This document shows, one piece after another, positions 35,321 through 46,958 of a DNA stretch of 64,000 bases. How positions within the stretch are numbered: the stretch's first letter is position 1; the number at the start of each line of letters is the position of its first letter. The stretch covers positions 248,001 through 312,000 of the forward strand of contig JADNYV010000023.1 of NCBI GenBank assembly GCA_015501055.1. The letters run 5' to 3'. The DNA is from Mucidula mucida. Its lineage: Eukaryota > Basidiomycota > Agaricomycetes > Agaricales > Physalacriaceae. The notes below the pieces were generated by a model, which did not search any database, was not told where the DNA came from, and saw nothing but the letters and a program-made list of their open reading frames with translations. Both the position numbers and the translations under genes were made by a program.

Positions 35321-35981
35321 CGCTTCGGTACGGAGCAACGTAACCTGAAACTGTTTCGCTCCAGCCCTAGGCATAGGGCAGGCTCGCTAGAACGTCGGCC
35401 AACGTCGATGGAGCCTCGATCGTAATACGAGTATAACCAAAGCGGTGATTTCAAGCCCGAGTGCCGTCTTGTGACGGCCTCAGTGCCTCTCAGTGCACTC
35501 CATCCCTGCTCATGACAGCCCTAGGTCAGGTAGGCGGGCCCAAGATCCTTCATGAAACGGTACAGGGTGGCGTCGAAAATGGCTCCTAAATAGCTCAACT
35601 GGTAAGGAATTTATTCATGCCAAGCATCAAAAAGTTGGCTGTGGTGAGAGGAAAGATCAAGAGGCAATCAGGGTCGTATAATAATACTGACCGCCGTTTC
35701 AGTGTTGCGTCACGTTTCTGATTTTCGGGTTGAACTCTCCTTTCAAAGGGCACTGGCTGCCGTCGTGGCATCGCTATTTTGCCTAGTCTCGTTCAGATAA
35801 ACCACGGGTGCAAACGAAGATGCAAATCACGGCTACGAAACGCGACAAGCTTCCAAATGCTGGGACCTCAGTACTAGTGCGATACATCCGATTTTCCGAG
35901 TCGGTGTTCGTTATATCAAGTATACATGCATGCGACTAGAAAACAAGGTAGCAAAGTACATAAAGTGGAAGAAGAAAAGAT
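35321..35981. other. Intergenic stretch, no gene seen
   Basis: Upstream of the secreted protein gene and downstream of the next minus-strand gene. Near 35590 a few bases resemble part of a tRNA D-arm, but no cloverleaf can be formed. Confidence 0.3.
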
Positions 35982-37161
35982 CTATCGTGAGGCTAAGAGT
36001 AAAACTTCTTCATAGTGTCTGTTCGGAAAACAAAACTGACCTGGGAATACTTATAGAGAATCTATCTGGAGGAGACACTTGACAAGTCGTTGAATAACAT
36101 GCACCCAACCTGTGTCTGTCAACAACAGACCCTTCTCTGCCAGATAACTCATCCCCACCTTCTCCAGAAGACTCCCCGTCCGCCTCATCATTCCCCGAAC
36201 GCTTCACAACTGGTCGCTGTCTTTGGCTAGAGCTCACAACAACTGGGAGGGGAACAGGCTTAACAGTCGAAACAAGATCGAATGTCTCTCCAGCATCGAT
36301 TTTCGAGGCAGCCTTAATCCCGAGAATGGAAGCCATCGAGGAACTGAACGCCCAAGATCGACGGGCAAGAGTAGCTGCTTTTGACGCTTGGAGGCGCTGT
36401 TCTTTCGCGCGAGCTGAGAATGATTTGGACTTGACTTTGGCGCCTGCGGTTACAATGTGAGCGAAGGTGTTGCGCTATCCAAGTCTCACGTATTTTACTT
36501 ACCCGCAGAGCGCGACTTCTTGAAATCTCAGCTTCACTGACGCGCGCCCTCTTCCTTCTTAAAGAGGAGAGCGTTTCATCGTCGGTGAGGTCGGCGACTC
36601 GTTTGCTTTCTGGACTACACATCCATGTGTAGTCGATACGAGAGCCGAGCTCGCATTCCAACGGAGGGGCGAGGCATTTGAATCGGTATTCAGATGGGCG
36701 ACGACGAGTGACAGACCGGGTACCAGCCACTGATAGTACGTGTAAATCTTGTTGGATTGTGTTCGATGCCGATGTTTGACAGACAGCTTCGCGATCTGTA
36801 GGATTGTGGAATAAAATCTTGTCAACTCGATGAGGCGAAGGCGTACCGATATCGTCGTGGGTGTGCTGTTCACAGGATACATTACTCGGAGTGGAATCTG
36901 AAGCTACAAATCCACGTCCTTTATTAGCACTTCAATTTTTCTCAGCTGCATTGGAAACGCACCAGTAGCCTGTGAACATCCATCATCGACTGACGCGGAG
37001 GACTCCTCCTCGCATTCGTGTAGAACGGCCAACTCTGATTGCAGACGGTTTGTTGTACGAGGCCGGCGAAGCCTCACTGTTCGTCGACTCCCAACTGACT
37101 TGGATATATTTTCAATGACGACAAGTGAAGTGAAGAAAGATATAGCGAAGGATGAAGACAT
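35982..37161 (-). CDS. Basic, possibly nuclear hypothetical protein, multi-exon
   Basis: The exons splice in frame on the minus strand. They begin MSSSFAISFFTSLVVIENIS (an upstream in-frame ATG at 37218 is an alternative), then basic RRTVRLRRPRTTNRLQ and acidic VLHECEEESSASVDDGCSQ. Next are ASDSTPSNVSCEQHTHDD, AGTRSVTRRRPSEYRFKCLA and a Lys/Arg-rich helix LSSLRRKRARVSEAEISRSR. An intron opening with GTGAGA then leads to RAKVKSKSFSARAKEQRLQA, a Ser/Glu/Gly-rich segment, and the end HYEEVLLLASR with TAG at 35982-35984. The Arg/Lys clusters suggest nuclear location; I recognise no named domain. The coherent phase across at least five exons is the main evidence that it is real. Confidence 0.6.
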
Positions 37162-37546
37162 CGCTGAGTCGTAGAGAGAAGGAAAGAGACAAGCCGGAGG
37201 TTGTAGTGGTGAGAACAAAGAGTCTCCGATTGTTCATTGTTTATTCAAGCAATGGTCCACAAATGGTCCACATGCGCCACTGCTCATAACGACCTTGTTG
37301 GATGGTCTTCTGCTCAGGTAAGCAGCCTTTAGGTACGATTGATTAGCTTGAAAACTTCATGGAGAATCAAACGAATAGACTTACAGTACTCGAAGTTAAA
37401 CTGTTGAAAATGAACGTCTGCAATACAATATTACTAATTACTAAACGAAAGTCGTAAGAAAAGCCTTGTACAGATACAGACAACAAAAGACAGACATGAT
37501 GATAAACTACACAGACCCATTATGAAAATGAAGGACAGAAAAAAAT
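37162..37546. other. Short intergenic stretch
   Basis: Lies between the 5' end of the basic protein gene and the 3' end of the kinase-ARM gene, both on minus. It should hold the promoter of the former. No motif noted. Confidence 0.3.
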
Positions 37547-40500
37547 CTACATAGAACCATGAATAGTATCAGTGTCCATGAGTGCCACCGGACATGTACA
37601 GTGGTAATCTGGACACCCTCCACTCCAATTGTGCGACATCGCAGTCTTGGCGGAGGCAGCATTTCTTGTCCATATATTCCCTGTGATGCTCGTAACCGCC
37701 ATCGAGCACGCCTTGGCCACCTCCGTGCTCCCATTTGCCCCTACCCGTTTCAAAATGGTTATCCCTCCCGCGTTAACAATCTCCTTCCTAATCGAACCGC
37801 CGCCAACGTCGCCCAAGAAACTGACAGCCAAAGCCATCTCGATGTGGATCTGCGGGTGCGGCTCGTCAGCGACAGTGCGCAAGCCAGCTAAGAGCGCATC
37901 GACGACTCCAGCCTCAACCAACGCCTTCCTCGTGCCACTTCCCCACTCCGCGCAGCTAAATCGCTGGACAGCGAAAGCAAAGGACCCCAAGGGTTCAACT
38001 TCGTCCATCGGAAGCACACTAGGAAGCCGTGCCAATCCGGTCGCGATTTCAGCTTCAAGGAGTATTTTAGCCATATCACCACTATTCGGGCGCATCATAC
38101 ACCCAACCGCTCTCGCCGTCCACAGCAGAACTCCAGGCTCCGTAGACGTGCTGAGATGGAAAGCCAACAACGGCACACAGCCCGCCTTGTGCAGCGCCTT
38201 GGCTAGCTTGATACTACGCGCAAGACGCCCGACAGCGTACATTCCTGCGCAGACATCTGCAGTCGGACCGTCGACGACGGACGAGGCGCGGCGGAGGTAG
38301 TCCACGATCTCTGGTATAGCGTGCATGTCCGCGAGTGTGTCCGCGATAGCGTCGCTATGGATAAGTATACCGAGTGTCCAGCACGCCATTCGGGCGGTAC
38401 TGGGTGGGGTATGAGGCGCGAGCCCATGCTCGATAAGGAGGCGCCCAAAGTTCTGCTTCATGAGACCTAGGGCGACTTCGGTTGAGCGACAGATGCGATT
38501 GAGACACCAGAGAGCGAGGGTGGATATTTCTTCGGAAATGGAGGCTTTGAAGATTTCAATGAGAGTATGCGTTGTGTTTGTGCGGAGTATGGTGTTGGCG
38601 CTAATGGGATCGTAACTATAGAGAATTAGTAAAAGTAACCCAGGCGAAATAATAAACAACTAACGCGACGAGTCCAAGCGTAACAAGAACGTTCTCCAGA
38701 CCAGTGGTTTCCGCAGCTCTGATCTTCAAGAGGTAAATGAGTGTTGGTACAAGACCAGCAGTCACTAGTTTCTGCGCGTCTTTGTCCGACATGGTGGCTA
38801 AATGCTGGATCTTAATTAACGAAGAGTCGATAACATCGGGCTTTCGAGTCGAGTGAACCTCCGCCTGGAGAGCCCCTGCCAGAAGCACTGCATTCATTGA
38901 CTCTTTGATAGCATGAGTGGCTGTTGCGTGAGGACGAAGGAGCACTCACGATTGATGCTTCTATTAGAGTGAGCATCCAATAATGTAGACATTCGGTCCC
39001 AGTTGGCAGATGATGTGTTCATAGAATTTTGCCGGCGGTTATGTTCCCACATCGCAGAGCTGTCGCTTCGTCCTAGCATCCCTGGAGCAGCTGGGGCCGA
39101 CATGGCATTATATGCGCCATTCTCGTCAATACTGGGAAACGTCGACACGTTGGGTGTGTAGGGTTTCGCGTAAGAGTGTGAAGGGTCCCAAGACGATGAT
39201 GACAATTCTATCCAAGGTCAGGCAAGGCTTGGGTCAATACGAAGAATTGTTCGTACCGGAAGTCATGGATGATCGTCCCGAAGCCACAAATGTAGATCCC
39301 TGGCGAGAAAACGTAGAAGAGGTAGATGGAGATGAGACTCGCTGAGGTACGTTCATCACAGCAGACGAGGACCGTCGTGACACTGAAGGCGACAGCGAGC
39401 TACCAGGACTGCTAGATCGGAAATCTGCGTCCAACAAGGCGGTGGGCGGTGCTTCCAGACGAGTCGGTACAGGAGCAGTTAGCGATGACGTACGTGAGGG
39501 TGTGGGCGCATTGGAAGGCGGCGGCGTTGCCTCGTACGCAGGCGGCCCAGGCGAATTTGAATGTATCGAAGAGGCGGTGGGACTTCGAACTAAACTGGCT
39601 TTACCGTTGCCTCCGCGCAAGTTCATTCTTCCCATTTCAGTGGTAATAGCGCCATGGTGAGGTACGAGTGGAGCAACATATGGACGGGGCGAAATAGTGT
39701 TGTTGCTGGATGCACCTAGGTTCTGCCAAAGGCGAACGATGATATCGAAGCTGGGACGTAGACGCGCTTCGTGATGCCATGCCTCCTCGATGATGCCCCA
39801 TATGTCGTTTGTCAACCCCACGCGTGCTTCCAGCGTAGGGTCTGGCCGATCAGGTCGGCTGTCTTCATACACGACTAGCTGGTAGATATGCTTCTCTGGT
39901 AAGACGCCCCAAGGAAGCGTCCCTGTAAATATCTGTGAAAAAATATGAGAGACCTTGCGTGTGGGAGTAGGAAAGTCTCCGTACCTCAAGAGCGCTCATA
40001 GCAAACGCGTAAACGTCGGATGGTTTCGAGACGGCCTGTCACATAGTCAGCACGCGGCAATTAAACGTTGGGTAGGAACACGAACTCCTTTCCAAGCTTC
40101 CGGGCTGTAATAGCGATGTGCCTCCTTGTGCGTACTCGGTGCGAGTTCCACTAAACCATAATCCGCCACACAGGCATTTCCAGCGTGATCAATCAGGATG
40201 TTCGACGGGCGCAAGCTCCCGTGCGTCATGCCGCGCTAAACGGAATTGAGTTCAAGGCGAGCACGCCATGTAAAGACATACCTCCGAATGTAGGTAGGAC
40301 ATGCCTAAGGCGGTTTGGAATACCTATGTAGGAATTAAGCGCCGGATGATAAAGTGAGTGCTCAAGACAACACACCAATTTCCGTCGGTCAACGTTTGGA
40401 TTCTCGGCCAGATACTGTCGGACGTTGCCATTAAGGTAGAACTCGTGGACAAGGCAGAGGGTGGGGCCGTTGGGAGGACTCATTCCCACTATCTTTGCAA

Positions 40501-40770
40501 CATTTTCATGGTCAAAAGTCTTCCAAGACTTGATGCGTTCAAGCAAGCTCTACAAACAGATTTAGTGCAGATCGGAATGGAATCGACGAAAGCTCCTACG
40601 TCTCCCTGCACCTCCTCTGACAGAACCTTTACAGCTACGACTTTGCCATGAAGATCGCCCTTGTAGACATTGCTAGACCGGCCACCACCAAGCGGCGAGT
40701 GTTTATCGTATGTGAGCTCCTCACCGTCCATCGGGAAGATGCGCCAAGGGGAATTTGCACGAGCACTCAT
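37547..40770 (-). CDS. Kinase-fold (probable pseudokinase) plus armadillo-like repeat protein
   Basis: One spliced gene. N-terminal kinase domain: a glycine loop SPLGGGRSSNVYKGDLHGKV with ATP-site Lys in VVAVKVL, then HENVAKIVGMSPPNGPTLCL, FYLNGNVRQYLAENP, FQTALGMSYLHSE, RGMTHGSLRPSNILIDHAGN, VADYGLVELAP, and IFTGTLPWGVLPEKHIYQLV. In the catalytic loop His-Arg-Asp is replaced by HGS (Ser codon 40215-40217) and DFG by DYG (40155-40163), so phosphotransfer is doubtful. A Ser/Pro-rich linker of about 250 residues follows. The junction TS/ELSSSSWDPSHS is in frame and leads to helical repeats from SMNAVLLAGALQAEVH through VSFLGDVGGG, with hydrophobic patterns like armadillo repeats (for example LALWCLNRICRS, RMACWTLGILIHSD). 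The protein ends DTIHGSM. The kinase part resembles the expanded basidiomycete TKL-like group. The 5' end is uncertain; the frame is open up to 40959. Confidence 0.75.
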
Positions 40771-41501
40771 GAGAAAGGAGAAATGTTTGTGCCAAGTGGT
40801 GCCCCCATCTGTACGCGGAGTATCAAGGATAATAGCAAGGGTAAGACACGCTTGGTTCGGTTCATTTGTTCCCGAAAAAACCAATTGAAACCGCGGCGGA
40901 TGCAATTGAGCGACTAAGGCGGTTTTACAAAAATATAGCTGCCTGCGACATACAGACACTGGGCCTCAAAGCCGTGTCTTTCTGTGAGTTTTCAACGTTC
41001 AGAACACGTCTTTAAACGATGGAGGAGAGAAACTTGTTTTTTGATCGCATCACCGGCAACTAACCCATGTTCAGGGTCACGGTCAACCTGCCTTTGCCTT
41101 CTTCAAACGTGCATTCTGATTTTCATTTTTTGTGAACAGATTTGAACAGGTTACAGGGAGGGTTACAGTGCACCATGCATGGGTCGTTCAATTCATCTCA
41201 CCTCTTCTCCAGGACATAAATGCGCCACCTCCGCACCTATACCCCCAGGAACCAACCAGAAACGTCTTATTTCGTTTACCAATCTCGAAACGAACCGAGT
41301 CGATAAATCAGACGCACAGGTCCTCCGTTGAAACCCTGCAGGTTGATCATATCTTTAGCGCGCGTCCTCCTGGGTGCGACATGGAGTCTCAAATCCAACT
41401 CAGACCAAGACGTTCACCCTCCGATCGAGAGTGATACTATTTTTTCGAGGTGTCTCTATCAAGTGTTCTTCAGACTTCGTTTGCCTTGAGACCTTGTCAT
41501 C
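40771..41501. other. Divergent intergenic region
   Basis: Lies between the kinase-ARM gene (-) and the DUF2306 gene (+), so it carries both promoters. No clear TATA box found. Confidence 0.35.
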
Positions 41502-43019
41502 ATGGCTACTTATTCCCCATATGCATCGACCTCTATGCACTCCCCAGCTTCCCCCACATTCAGCCCGATGGAATTGACCAAGGATTCCGCGTACAACTCT
41601 CCAGGACCGCGCCAATCTTTCTTTGACTTGACGACGGGAGGTGGAGGTCCACCCATTATAAAACGAGAGCCTCGCAAACTCCCAGGGACCTCGGTGTACC
41701 GTACGATCAGTGGAATCCTCGGGTTCAAGGAGCCTCCGAGCTTGGCTCTATGTACGTTTTTTGACTATGCATTGGGTCTCAGCTGCTAATGTGAGAGTAG
41801 ATGTGATTTTTGGAGGTGCTTTGCTTGGATTTTGTCTGTTCTATGTTCAGATGTTCAGCATGTCCGGCATGAGACGGATGACGATCCCAGGTATAGTCGG
41901 TCCTTCCGCCATAGCCTCCATACTCATCGCGACGATTGAATAGGCGAATGGTTCTGGCTCGGATTCAATGAATTCTTTCACGTCAATTATTCTATACACA
42001 TTTATCTTTCCTGCAGTGAGTTCATCTCTCGTCTCCACTAATATCCTATTAATCGACGTGAACAGTTGGAGGCAGCTTTTCATTGCTTCAATTCCTACCC
42101 GCGATTCGACGCGTACGTTACCATGATCACCCGCGCGCTATCGTTTCACTCACCATTCATTCCCCTCATCTAGCGATTCGTGCTCTTCCACCGTATCAAC
42201 GGTACGCCACGTTCTCTCCCCCGCTCCCTTGAAACCTTATCCAAATCCGTCAGGTTACTTCGTCCTGCTGACTTTAATACCGGCGAACATATGTGGCGCT
42301 ATCGCAGGGAATAGAGCCTTTGGAGGCGAAATCAATGCGCAATCGGCTTACTACTCTCTCGGCATCCTCACGGTCGGTTGTTTCCTGATGGGTATCTTCA
42401 ACGTCAAGCGGGACACGAGACAGCACCGCAAATGGATGATACGTACGTTTCCTCCTACAGTTCATCTCCGCATTGGCTTATGACTCCAAATCGATAGGTG
42501 GCGTCGTCATCTTCTCAGTCGCAATCACCACGCGTCTGATCGTACTCGCTGCCCGAGAAATAGTGACAGATATTGGGAACTACTATTCGGTCTGTCAATG
42601 TCTTCCAACTAATCGCCACCACCTGATTGGTGTTAGCTGTTTCGGTGTGATGAGCTTATGTCCGTCCTGACCAATCTAAACGAAGTGCGGAGTCGTTTCC
42701 CGGCCTGTGTGGCGGACGGGGTGGACATTTCGGCGACATTCGTGCCTGTGCTCGCTGACGCGCGCAGAGATGACCTGGGGTACGGTTCAGCCACTCGTGT
42801 CACACAGGGAATGGCCCTGTGGTTCGCATTGATAACGCATCTTCTTGGAGTGGAAGCATATGTGAGTATTATCAAGCTTTTGTTTCGCGTACTGATGATC
42901 ATGGAAAGCTCGTGGGTACTGACGAGGCCAACTACTATAAACGAGACTACGCTCTCGAACCTAAAGTCGTTGAATCCCATGTTGACCTCGGGCCATATCC
43001 TATGGCCATAGCAGCCTAG
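41502..43019 (+). CDS. DUF2306 family multi-pass membrane protein
   Basis: The ATG at 41502 gives MATYSPYASTSMHSPASPTF, a Ser/Pro-rich cytoplasmic N-terminus. After splicing the membrane part reads FGGALLGFCLFYVQMFSMSG, NEFFHVNYSIHIYLSCIGGS, FSLLQFLPAIRRR, FHRINGYFVLLTLIPANICG, TVGCFLMGIFNVKRD, HRKWMIRGVVIFSVAITTRL and a last helix GMALWFALITHLLGVEAY. The conserved His residues and the HRxNGY and HRKWMIR blocks match DUF2306 predicted membrane proteins, whose function is unknown. Eight or so introns, all GT...AG and phase-consistent. A loop before the last helix is unusually long (about 42650-42800). The C-terminus ends GPYPMAIAA, TAG at 43017-43019. Confidence 0.82.
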
Positions 43020-43172
43020 GTGAGGTAGAACTGTCTTTTCTTAGGGCTCGACGGGTTCTGTACGTTACACGTCGATGGGTGAATCAGATAAAATTCAAGA
43101 ATGCATTAAAAATACACAACATGATACCCTTACAAAATGAGCGACAGTGCGACCATGCATGCACGCAGGAAT

Positions 43173-43787
43173 CTAATTGACAAGATTGATAGGGGGAAGA
43201 GACAGTGGTAGTCGCTCGACGATCGAAGGAGGGCGATGCCATGATTCCGACACTAAATGCATGGGGTTGATCTCCTTGACGGCCTGCAGGGAGAAGGGTC
43301 GCGCCACTATGGGAGGTTGTGTCCTATAGCAGAACCATCTCAGTACGAGCATAGCGACTGGGGCGTGCGGCACACACCTTGAATTAAGGCCAGCCTTCCA
43401 AGAACAATTCGTACACCGCCATATCTTCCGGGAAGATAGAATGACGGGCTTGTAGATCTTTATGTAGTTCCGAGAGACGACGGCAGCCACGGTACCTAAT
43501 TTCATTATTTTAATTATGGCTCGGAAAGCGGATGACATATTCCCCGACCACGTACCTTGTCGGCATTTTGGGCACTGTCGCGTCTGTGCGTCTCGACTGG
43601 CATCCAACGTGAATCGCGTATAGAAGACGGCGACTGTAATGTCAAGGAGGAATGTGAGCGTTTTTGCTATACTGTCAGGATTTCTGCGGCTCACGACATT
43701 TGGAATCTGCTGTTCACACGTCAACACCAAAGCAAGCAACACATCGCAGAAATCACCTTCATGTGACTCTGCCTCTGTCCGGGACAT
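43173..43787 (-). CDS. Small zinc-ribbon protein (model uncertain)
   Basis: On the minus strand a frame starting MSRTEAESHEG carries ASRDAQTRQCPKCRQ (Cys pair at 43563-43574). It splices through a GTACGT donor into GTVAAVVSRNYIKIYKPVIL and SSRKIWRCTNCSWKAG (Cys pair at 43404-43415). CPxC...CxNC spaced by about 35 residues is a two-knuckle zinc ribbon, similar in layout to short fungal zinc_ribbon_15-like proteins. Role unknown. The first exon may contain an intron (donor GTGATT near 43755), and the 3' end after LNSR can be read in two ways, so only the central zinc ribbon is firm. Confidence 0.45.
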   Translation of the reverse strand: MSRTEAESHEGDFCDVLLALVLTCEQQIPNVVSRRNPDSIAKTLTFLLDITVAVFYTRFTLDASRDAQTRQCPKCRQGTWSGNMSSAFRAIIKIMKLGTVAAVVSRNYIKIYKPVILSSRKIWRCTNCSWKAGLNSRCVPHAPVAMLVLRWFCYRTQPPIVARPFSLQAVKEINPMHLVSESWHRPPSIVERLPLSLPPINLVN

Positions 43788-44493
43788 CTTCGAGGATGGA
43801 GAGGAAGGGGAATAAAGGCCAGAGAGACCGCCTTATGCGAGGGGAAGAAGGTGAAGAGGCGAGAGTGTTGATCCAGCTACTCGGGGCGTTCTCATCGGAA
43901 CTTTTGCCGTTAGTCAAGGCAGTAGTCATCATCATCCGGAGACAGTAATCAAAGTTTGTTCCTTAGACAGTCTCCTCAGACATTCAATTCAGCCAGTCGG
44001 TGATGGAAGTCTTGGAAGCGGAGAGTGTGCTATGCCGGATGCCGACACAGGGTCGCATGGTAAGAGGTATGACGCATCGGGGCTCTCTCCTCCTCGACTC
44101 GACTGGAATACTGTCACTCGAACTGCTCGCTCTGTATATAGTCTGGTAGTAGATCCGCGATCCACAATACACTGCGGCGCCTGTCGATATGGGAACCATA
44201 CTGCTTATTCCAAGTCTCGGTAGCGAGACTTCAGAGTGGCGTTGGCGCTCATCATTCAACGCCCTCTATAGGCTAAATGTTTGAATCTGCGCCTTGAGCT
44301 CCACTGCAGCACCGGCACCATTCAGTACCCGCAGACCACCATCAATGGGTAATCACAGGTGACGCGACACGGGCCCAGATCAGTTAGATATGATAGGCGT
44401 GTCGTGCATGAAGTCAGTCCTTCCCATGCTCGGGGTTGACGTTGCCTGGACATATAGCGAGCGCCTGATGATGGACGCCAGCAGCTGTCCACC
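43788..44493. other. Divergent intergenic region
   Basis: Between the zinc-ribbon gene (-) and the four-helix membrane protein gene (+). Only short unsupported frames. Confidence 0.3.
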
Positions 44494-45359
44494 ATGTTCA
44501 CCAAGCCCAAGCTCAACCTGCGCTTCCTCGCTCTGTTGCTCGCGTTTTCTTTTGCGGTCGCTACAGGAGGACTAGGTAATCTCTATGTGATGTGGGTCCG
44601 TATAGCGACGCTAAGGAAGGCTCTCAGGACTTAATGCGCTGGTCAAGGCCCAGCACGAGCAGGATCGAATAAACGAGGAGCTCCCAGAAGAGCCGTGCAG
44701 AATCTTCACCCTTTTGTTGTGTACAAGGGTTGACATCGATGTCAAAGGTGCGTGCTTATCCCTTGCGTCGAAAACGCCGCTTCTCATGCGACACAGACAT
44801 CACCGTGCCAGCGTTGATCGTCGGCCTTTCTTCTGGCATCGTCGCCGTCCTATCGAGCATCTTCCTGATCATGCCATTGGTCTCCCAACGTTACGCGAAG
44901 AACCCGCGCATGTACATCTACGAGGCCATTCCCCTCGCGCTGCTCTCTCTCCTCTCCCTTGGATCTCTCATACCCATGACGGTGTATTTCGCTGTGCGCG
45001 AGGCCAAGGTCAGCGTGTGGGTTGGAAATCTCCAAATCCAACCGGTCATTGTAGACCAAATGATTGATTTCCTTGGGGAGACGACGCAGTATAATCAGAT
45101 TGGTTATTGTGAGTGGTTCTTCGTCGTCCTTTGAAACATCTCAAGAAAGGACGTAGTGAAACCCTATGTAATTGTGCCATGGATTGGGTGGTACTTTTCT
45201 GCGTTTGCAGCTGGATGTATCGTCATCGATGGCCGGAACGGACGCTGGGCTACGAGGAGTAACTTTTCGAATAGTGCAGATGAGATGCGCGAGACCGATA
45301 CGCAGAATCTTCGTGCGGCATACAGCGACCCGGCCCCGTCGTTCCTTGAAAGACCGTAA
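44494..45359 (+). CDS. Four-helix membrane protein, 238 residues, four exons
   Basis: Exons 44494-44575, 44628-44747, 44797-45108 and 45157-45359 join in frame. The first helix is MFTKPKLNLRFLALLLAFSF. An acidic loop (KAQHEQDRINEELPEEPC) follows, then ALIVGLSSGIVAVLSSIFLI, a loop SQRYAKNPRMYIYEAIPLAL with SLLSLGSLIPMTVYFAVREA, an outer loop, and VIVPWIGWYFSAFAAGCIVI before a polar tail ending PAPSFLERP. Four hydrophobic segments with this spacing resemble MARVEL or other tetraspan proteins of fungi, but no diagnostic motif is present. Function unknown. Good splice sites and consistent phase make the model firm. Confidence 0.75.
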
Positions 45360-46958
45360 GTAGTGATCAGTATCGTATCGTATAGTTGTATCCACCTTTG
45401 TAAAGAGTAGTCACTTTAGTAATCATTAGTCTTTTGAACCGTATACAGATCTTTCAATGACATGTCATTAGCTGTTACTTACACGCTCGGTTGCCGAACG
45501 ACCTTCTTTCGTAGCTGCTGTTGGTCTCGGCTCGGGATAGAAAAACTGCGGCTACAATTATTTGGCGAAGGAGATACCTAAGAGAAGGAAGAGATATTCT
45601 TGTGAGTTTGGCAGTCATGAGAGGAATCTGCTGGTCGTGACATGTGAGTGGCAAGACTTCAGTGAGACGGTGGATACTAATATTCGTGATCAAAGGAAGT
45701 CGACTGAGAGCGGCGTCGAGGTATACAAGGTCATCCATTCAGTGTGTGTGATAGTTAGTAAGTGCGAAGCGCTAGAGGTGATCTGTGGTGCCAGTAGCGG
45801 TGTATAATAGCCCATAATGGTTCGTTTTCAAGCAGACGAAATGCTGCAATGGAATATGGGAAAGCAATGCACTGGTCTCGGTCTCGTTGGCGAAGCCAAT
45901 TAGCGTGAGGTCGCCAGTACGAGCAGAACATGTAGTTGTTGGCTTTTGAAACGTGCAGCCTTAGGTCCATTCTGAAAACATCATGAGTTCATTGACAGGC
46001 AAGGAAGAGAAAAGATTCACTCAATAGAGTATAGTTCGGGGCTCAACGCATTACGGAACACGAACTTAGACTGCCTAGGTCAAGTTGGACGTGATCGTGG
46101 CAGGAGCCAAATGAGCCATCGCCAAAAATGGAAGAGATATCGAGGACCCCGGTCACTCTTTGCTTTCCGAGTCCAAGGTGTCTAGAGAAGTCCGCGCTTG
46201 TCAGAGGAGAGACGGCTTGAATATAAGGAAAGTTAAGCTTAATTCTTATCCCTCGTTGAACGTGTCGCGGTTTGCAGGACAACTCTGGTGCCAAACGATC
46301 ACGTGTCAGTCGGGCGACTTGTTTTCAACCGCCATCATCGACGAGGACCTCTGCTCTTTCGCTGGTCAAGTGAGCAAGCTACTAATGTCCCGCTTTTTTG
46401 GCTCCCGCTACACAGTCTAATTCTTCTCCAATGAACTCCACTGTCGGACCGCCGAATTGAACACGTTCACCCTGTCGAATCTATCCATACACCTGCAAAA
46501 TTCCAAGAAGCCGATTGTGGCGCAATGTTCTCCGTCACTGGTGGAGCGCTCTCCGGAGGCTCTCGCGGGTGTCTTTCATTCCTTTTACTCGGTAGACGAC
46601 GAAGTTGGGGACATGCTATCCTTCTAAGCCGCATCACGCCAATAATGCGTCAGCGTTTTCTTTTTGTAGGTCGTACCACCCGTAGACTTGTGATATCGCT
46701 GAGTACGCTTCCTGTAGTCATCCTTCTGAATGACCTCGGTGAAGGCGCTGGACTACTAGCCACATCCTACTGGCACCGATGATCGAGAATGTGATGCGGG
46801 GAGAAGTTGCACTGATTTCTCCGGGAAGCACATGGGAACCTGGACCCACAGAAGCATTGCCACCGACGACACGATGTCGACTGGGCATGCGGCTGGCTGT
46901 TTGCTTCGGACTGGGAACCTCCCGTCCATCATACCAACATACCAAGAGCACCTTGACG
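45360..46958. other. About 1.6 kb without a supported gene
   Basis: Short frames on both strands (for example 45562-45807 + and 46160-46420 +) have no recognisable motif. The right part contains the promoter of the DUF6535 gene and an in-frame upstream extension from 46779. Confidence 0.35.

Noticed and set aside
35580..35625. tRNA-like D-arm bases (CTCAACTGGTAAGG)
   Set aside because: No matching acceptor, anticodon or T arm nearby.
46779..46958. In-frame upstream extension of the DUF6535 gene
   Set aside because: Sequence lacks conserved character and the next ATG starts a typical disordered N-terminus.
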